A stretch of 37,176 bases of DNA from Planctomycetales bacterium (GTDB taxonomy: Bacteria; Planctomycetota; Planctomycetia; Pirellulales; Pirellulaceae), in the NCBI GenBank assembly GCA_020426955.1, contig JAGQOZ010000003.1, positions 2,643 through 39,818 on the forward strand, written 5' to 3'. The notes below the pieces were generated by a model. It worked only from the letters and a program-made list of their open reading frames with translations. It was not told where the DNA came from and made no database searches. The position numbers and the translations under genes were made by a program. Below are positions 34,570 to 37,176 of the stretch, piece after piece (position 1 is the stretch's first letter; every line of letters begins with the position of its first letter).

Positions 34570-35328
34570 ATGTCGGCAGGCACGTTCACCAGTCACCGCG
34601 AAGGTATCGAGCAGAATACGATGGAGACTCCCAGCGAAGCGTTTTTGGAGGAATTGCAGCAAGCCAGCGAATTGTTGGAAACGGCAACGCCGGTTGACAT
34701 TATTCGCTGGGCGGCGGATCGCTTTGGCGCAGGACTGACCATGGCCACGGCGTTTGGGCCGGAAGGAATGACGATCCTGCAGATGCTGTCGGAAGTCGCT
34801 CCGCAGACCCATGTGTTCAATTTGGACACCGGTTACCAGTTTCAGGAAACGTTGGACCTGCGTGACAAAGTGGCCAAGCTGTACGGCATCGAAGTAGAAC
34901 TCAAGCAGCCGTCCTTGACTGTCCAGCAATATGAAGCAATGAACGGCGGGCCTGTTTACAAAACCGATCCGACTCGGTGCTGCCAAGAGCGAAAGATCTC
35001 TATTCTGAAAGATGCCATTCGCGGCAAGACGGCGTGGATCAGCGCGATTCGCCGAGACCAATCGCCGGATCGGGCGAAGGCACCGATTGTGGGCTGGGAT
35101 AAGAAGTTCGGTCTGGTGAAAGTCAATCCGTTGGCCAACACCACCAAGAACGACATCTGGAAGATGATCTTGGACAAACAGATTCCCTACAACCCGTTGC
35201 ATGATCAAGGATACACTAGCATTGGCTGTTGGCCGTGCACTCGAGCAGTCATGTTTGGTGAAGATGAACGAGCTGGTAGGTGGAGCGGATTCGAAAAGAC
35301 CGAATGCGGCCTGCATAGCTCGGATTAG
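34570..35328 (+). CDS. cysH: phosphoadenylyl/adenylyl-sulfate reductase (CysH), iron-sulfur type
   Basis: 252 aa. The family motifs are TAFGPEGMTI, FNLDTGYQF and KTDPTRCCQERK. The active-site cysteine is C246 in KTECGLH at the C-terminus. The four cysteines that bind a [4Fe-4S] cluster are present as C137-C138 and C220-x2-C223 (RCC and GCWPC), which marks the APS-reducing type found in plants and many bacteria rather than the cluster-free PAPS-reducing type. The reaction forms sulfite from adenylyl sulfate with thioredoxin-type electrons. The ATG at 34570 follows GAGGG at a good distance; TTG at 34555 or ATG at 34621 are less likely. Only the Rrf2 regulator is nearby; other cys genes are not in the window. 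Confidence 0.93.
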   Translation: MSAGTFTSHREGIEQNTMETPSEAFLEELQQASELLETATPVDIIRWAADRFGAGLTMATAFGPEGMTILQMLSEVAPQTHVFNLDTGYQFQETLDLRDKVAKLYGIEVELKQPSLTVQQYEAMNGGPVYKTDPTRCCQERKISILKDAIRGKTAWISAIRRDQSPDRAKAPIVGWDKKFGLVKVNPLANTTKNDIWKMILDKQIPYNPLHDQGYTSIGCWPCTRAVMFGEDERAGRWSGFEKTECGLHSSD

Positions 35329-35465
35329 CACGCTGCGTTTCGACTGGTCGCGGAAAATCAAACGGTTCGATTCGCCTCATTCAAGTTGTGCCAAGCGAAT
35401 CAAGTCGATACCCTGTTAGAAAATAATTTTCGTTTCCAGACCCATTCTTTGGTTATCTGCAGCAC

Positions 35466-35485
35466 TGGTTCGAACCAACTATAGG
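35466..35485 (+). promoter_or_regulatory. 12-base palindrome and -10 box before the Rrf2 gene
   Basis: TGGTTCGAACCA (35466-35477) is perfectly self-complementary and sits just upstream of TATAGG (35480-35485), a reasonable -10. A poor -35 (CTGCAG) lies 17 bases before the -10. Transcription from here would leave a leader of under ten bases and no ribosome binding site. Autoregulation by the Rrf2 protein is a natural guess. Confidence 0.35.
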
Positions 35486-35499
35486 GCACGATTGTATCC

Positions 35500-35928
35500 A
35501 TGCATGTTTCCGCCAAATCCGAATACGCTTGTATTGCGCTGTTAGAATTGGCTGCCAGTTTCGGGTCGGGAGAACCTGTTCAAATTCGCAAAATCGCGGA
35601 AACGCACGGCATTCCACCTCGCTTTTTGGTGCAAATCCTTTTGCAGTTGAAAGGGGCCGGTTTGGTCAGCAGCACGCGAGGCGCTGCGGGAGGCTATCAG
35701 CTAGTCCGTGATCCTCGAGACATCACGTTGAGCCAAGTTATGCAAATTATTGATGGCCAACCTACCACACTGGCATCAAACGCCAGCAACGTCACCGCCA
35801 CGTCCAACGTTTTGTTGAAGATATGGCGAGCGGCTGCGGACGCGGAGCAAACTATTTTAGACTCCACCACGTTTGCGGACTTGGCCGAACAGGTCAAGAA
35901 CGAAGCGGAAGACATGTACTACATCTGA
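35500..35928 (+). CDS. Rrf2-family transcriptional regulator
   Basis: 142 aa. The N-terminus (MHVSAKSEYACIALLELA) and the helix-turn-helix (VQIRKIAETHGIPPRFLVQILLQLKGAGLV) followed by the GAAGGYQLVRDP wing are typical of the Rrf2 family. The three clustered cysteines that bind an iron-sulfur cluster in IscR-type members are absent; the region around 90-105 reads QPTTLASNASN. The protein thus resembles the cluster-free CymR type, which controls sulfur and cysteine metabolism in other bacteria. Its position 171 bases after cysH fits such a role, though this is inference. No ribosome binding site precedes the ATG. It converges with the DUF4254 gene. Confidence 0.9.
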   Translation: MHVSAKSEYACIALLELAASFGSGEPVQIRKIAETHGIPPRFLVQILLQLKGAGLVSSTRGAAGGYQLVRDPRDITLSQVMQIIDGQPTTLASNASNVTATSNVLLKIWRAAADAEQTILDSTTFADLAEQVKNEAEDMYYI

Positions 35929-35971
35929 TTGGCGGTGGTAGGCAACGGACCTGCCGAGACGCATCGGTGCG

Positions 35972-36586
35972 CTACGCCGCGCGACGATCACTTGGCTGGT
36001 ACAAATACGGATTCAGATTTGGATCGTTGTACATCTTGAACTGTCGATACGTCTTGTGTTGCTTGCGACCAGCGTAGATGTCGCCGAGCAATTCCGTCAG
36101 TGAATTCGCCAGATCGGTTTTTTGTTCGTAGCAACGCGCCAGCTTTTGGCGAACCGAATCGAGGTGCGAATCTGACGCGTCCGTTCGTTCTAACTGTTCC
36201 AGCATGTGATAAATTCGCAACGACATGATAGACAGCCGATCCATGGCCGAACCGGGTGTTTCCGTGTTTTGCTTTGCGTCTGTTGCTGGTGCAATTCGCA
36301 ACTCCATTAATTGACCGGTGATCCAATCATCAATTTTCTCAATCCAGTCGTTGCGTTTTTGGTTGTACCCATCAATCGCACGCTTCACTGCGGCAATTTT
36401 CTTGTCACCGACGTCTGGACTGCGAGCGATATCCTCTTCATGCCACAACAAAAAATTGAATTGATGCTGCTGGCAGACAACAGACAACAATCCGTCATAT
36501 GGATTGTCTATTTCCTGATGGTGCCAGGATTCTACGGTGTCTTGGTGTAGCTGGCAGATAGCATTGACATCAATGTGCATGTGCAT
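35972..36586 (-). CDS. DUF4254 domain protein
   Basis: 204 aa. The sequence matches the DUF4254 pattern: WHHQEIDNPYDGLLSVVCQQHQFNFLLWHEEDIAR, in two halves, then AIDGYNQKRNDWIEKIDDWI and MDRLSIMSLRIYHM, ending with GRKQHKTYRQFKMYNDPNLNP. It is mainly helical, with no signal peptide or membrane segment, so cytoplasmic. Function is unknown; in other genomes members are often found near glycosyltransferase genes, from memory. Here no such neighbour is adjacent. GGAAAG lies just before the ATG, and a near-consensus promoter lies about 80-110 bases upstream. Confidence 0.88.
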   Translation of the reverse strand: MHMHIDVNAICQLHQDTVESWHHQEIDNPYDGLLSVVCQQHQFNFLLWHEEDIARSPDVGDKKIAAVKRAIDGYNQKRNDWIEKIDDWITGQLMELRIAPATDAKQNTETPGSAMDRLSIMSLRIYHMLEQLERTDASDSHLDSVRQKLARCYEQKTDLANSLTELLGDIYAGRKQHKTYRQFKMYNDPNLNPYLYQPSDRRAA

Positions 36587-36664
36587 GACTTTCCGAGAAA
36601 TCCATCGGTTGTAAGCGAAATCACTTCGAATTCATCGTCGCGTGTTCAACTATGGAACGCGCGA

Positions 36665-36694
36665 ATAATACGATCATTTGCCTGACTGACGCAA
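36665..36694 (-). promoter_or_regulatory. probable promoter of the DUF4254 gene
   Basis: On the minus strand TTGCGT (36694-36689) and TATTAT (36670-36665) are separated by 18 bases. The start of transcription would be near 36658, inside an imperfect inverted repeat (36639-36663; nine pairs with one weak pair, seven-base loop) that would form the 5' end of a leader of about 70 bases. Confidence 0.45.
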
Positions 36695-36748
36695 TGCAGA
36701 ATCTTGATCAACTACTTGGCGAATTGAGCGATTCGAACCGAAGGAAAT

Positions 36749-37176
36749 CTACTTGGCCAACTGCACGCAAATGATTTCATTGTCATTACGAATATACGCT
36801 CGCTGGTTCGCAAACGCTGGCATGCTCCACACGACGTCCCGGCCAAATGCCACGTTGCTGGGCTTAATGACATGGGTTCGATCCAGTTCCTGATAGCCTT
36901 CTCGCGAAAGCTTGCAGATGATCAAGTCACCATTTTCCGTGAACAACCAGTACCGATCTGCTTGTCGCACAATGAAAGCGGTGCCCGAACCAGGTGGACG
37001 GTCGGCCAGCGGTTCGGCGGTTTGCCACAGTCGATCACCGCTGGGCAAATCAATGGCCATCAAGGTTCCGTTCTGATCGAATCCATACATCGTATTCCCA
37101 TCGCGAATCGGTTGGACGTTGACGGGCGAAATCGCGTGCTTTGCTTCGTCCTGCCAAACTGCTTCGGCGCCCGGCT
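36749..37176 (-). CDS. PQQ-binding-like beta-propeller protein (partial, 5' end outside window)
   Basis: The last 141 or so residues of a protein whose start lies beyond the window. The frame is open to the right edge, so the methionine at 37090 is internal. Blade-like repeats are visible: MYGFDQNGTLMAIDLPSGDRLWQT, a typical D-x-x-x-G-x-x-L-W unit, then YWLFTENGDLIICKLSREGYQEL, and a final strand PAFANQRAYIRNDNEIICVQLAK. This matches the C-terminal end of planctomycete PQQ-like propellers, whose last blade commonly ends in such a sentence. Location (usually periplasmic) cannot be confirmed without the N-terminus. The gene is a second member of this family in the window, after the one at 20913. 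Confidence 0.8.
   Translation of the reverse strand, partial: PGAEAVWQDEAKHAISPVNVQPIRDGNTMYGFDQNGTLMAIDLPSGDRLWQTAEPLADRPPGSGTAFIVRQADRYWLFTENGDLIICKLSREGYQELDRTHVIKPSNVAFGRDVVWSMPAFANQRAYIRNDNEIICVQLAK

Noticed and set aside
34552-35361. 269-codon open frame on the minus strand across cysH
   Set aside because: It is fully antisense to a well-recognised cysH with all catalytic residues; the frame looks like an artefact of that gene's codon use.
35466-35477. GGTTCGAACC resembling a tRNA T-arm
   Set aside because: No acceptor, D-arm or anticodon stem can be formed around it; it is better seen as a palindromic regulatory site.

Overview
The window reads as chromosomal DNA from a planctomycete, most likely of the Pirellulales. 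The support is a set of families that are characteristic of that phylum when found together: a DUF1549/DUF1553 protein followed by DUF1501, a large PVC-type CxxCH cytochrome with a beta-propeller and HEAT-like repeats, PQQ-type beta-propellers whose mature N-terminus reads DWPQ, dockerin-like repeats joined to PEP-CTERM tails, DUF4254, an HTTM protein, and many exported or lipid-anchored proteins. No rRNA, tRNA, CRISPR array, transposase, integrase or phage gene was seen. Base composition and codon use look even throughout.

Layout. 1-5.4 kb: possible end of an unknown gene, an endonuclease/exonuclease/phosphatase-fold protein, a convergent vanadium-haloperoxidase-type enzyme with dockerin and PEP-CTERM parts, and a family-2 glycosyltransferase closed by a strong terminator. 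5.4-8.6 kb: a TGS-domain GTPase, DNA polymerase X and a small membrane protein. 8.9-11.5 kb: a minus-strand operon (membrane-anchored unknown, HTTM protein, Tat-exported sugar isomerase-like protein). 11.6-14.7 kb: a secreted Cys/Pro-rich repeat protein and a lectin-like dockerin/PEP-CTERM protein, each with a terminator. 14.9-20.6 kb: a polysaccharide flippase and the large cytochrome. 20.9-22.9 kb: a PQQ-propeller protein and a lipoprotein MsrB on the plus strand. 22.9-25.5 kb: a Wza-like export lipoprotein followed by an acidic, Cys-containing lipoprotein. 25.9-31.3 kb: a small Gln-rich secreted protein, then a minus-strand operon of DUF1549/1553, DUF1501 and a lipoprotein with nine EF-hand loops. 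31.4-37.2 kb: folC overlapping rhaB, cysH with an Rrf2 regulator, DUF4254, and the end of another PQQ-propeller protein.

Taken together, much of the window concerns the cell surface: polysaccharide synthesis and export (glycosyltransferase, flippase, Wza-like protein), secreted calcium-binding proteins (dockerin repeats, EF-hands), a candidate structural wall protein rich in Cys and Pro, and periplasmic oxidoreductases. Housekeeping genes (polX, TGS GTPase, folC, rhaB, cysH) lie between these blocks. The least explained elements are the Cys/Pro repeat protein with a terminator-like hairpin in its own leader, the EF-hand lipoprotein of the DUF1501 operon, the acidic lipoprotein beside the export gene, and the membrane partner of the HTTM protein. 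All functional calls rest on reading motifs by eye; no database search was run.
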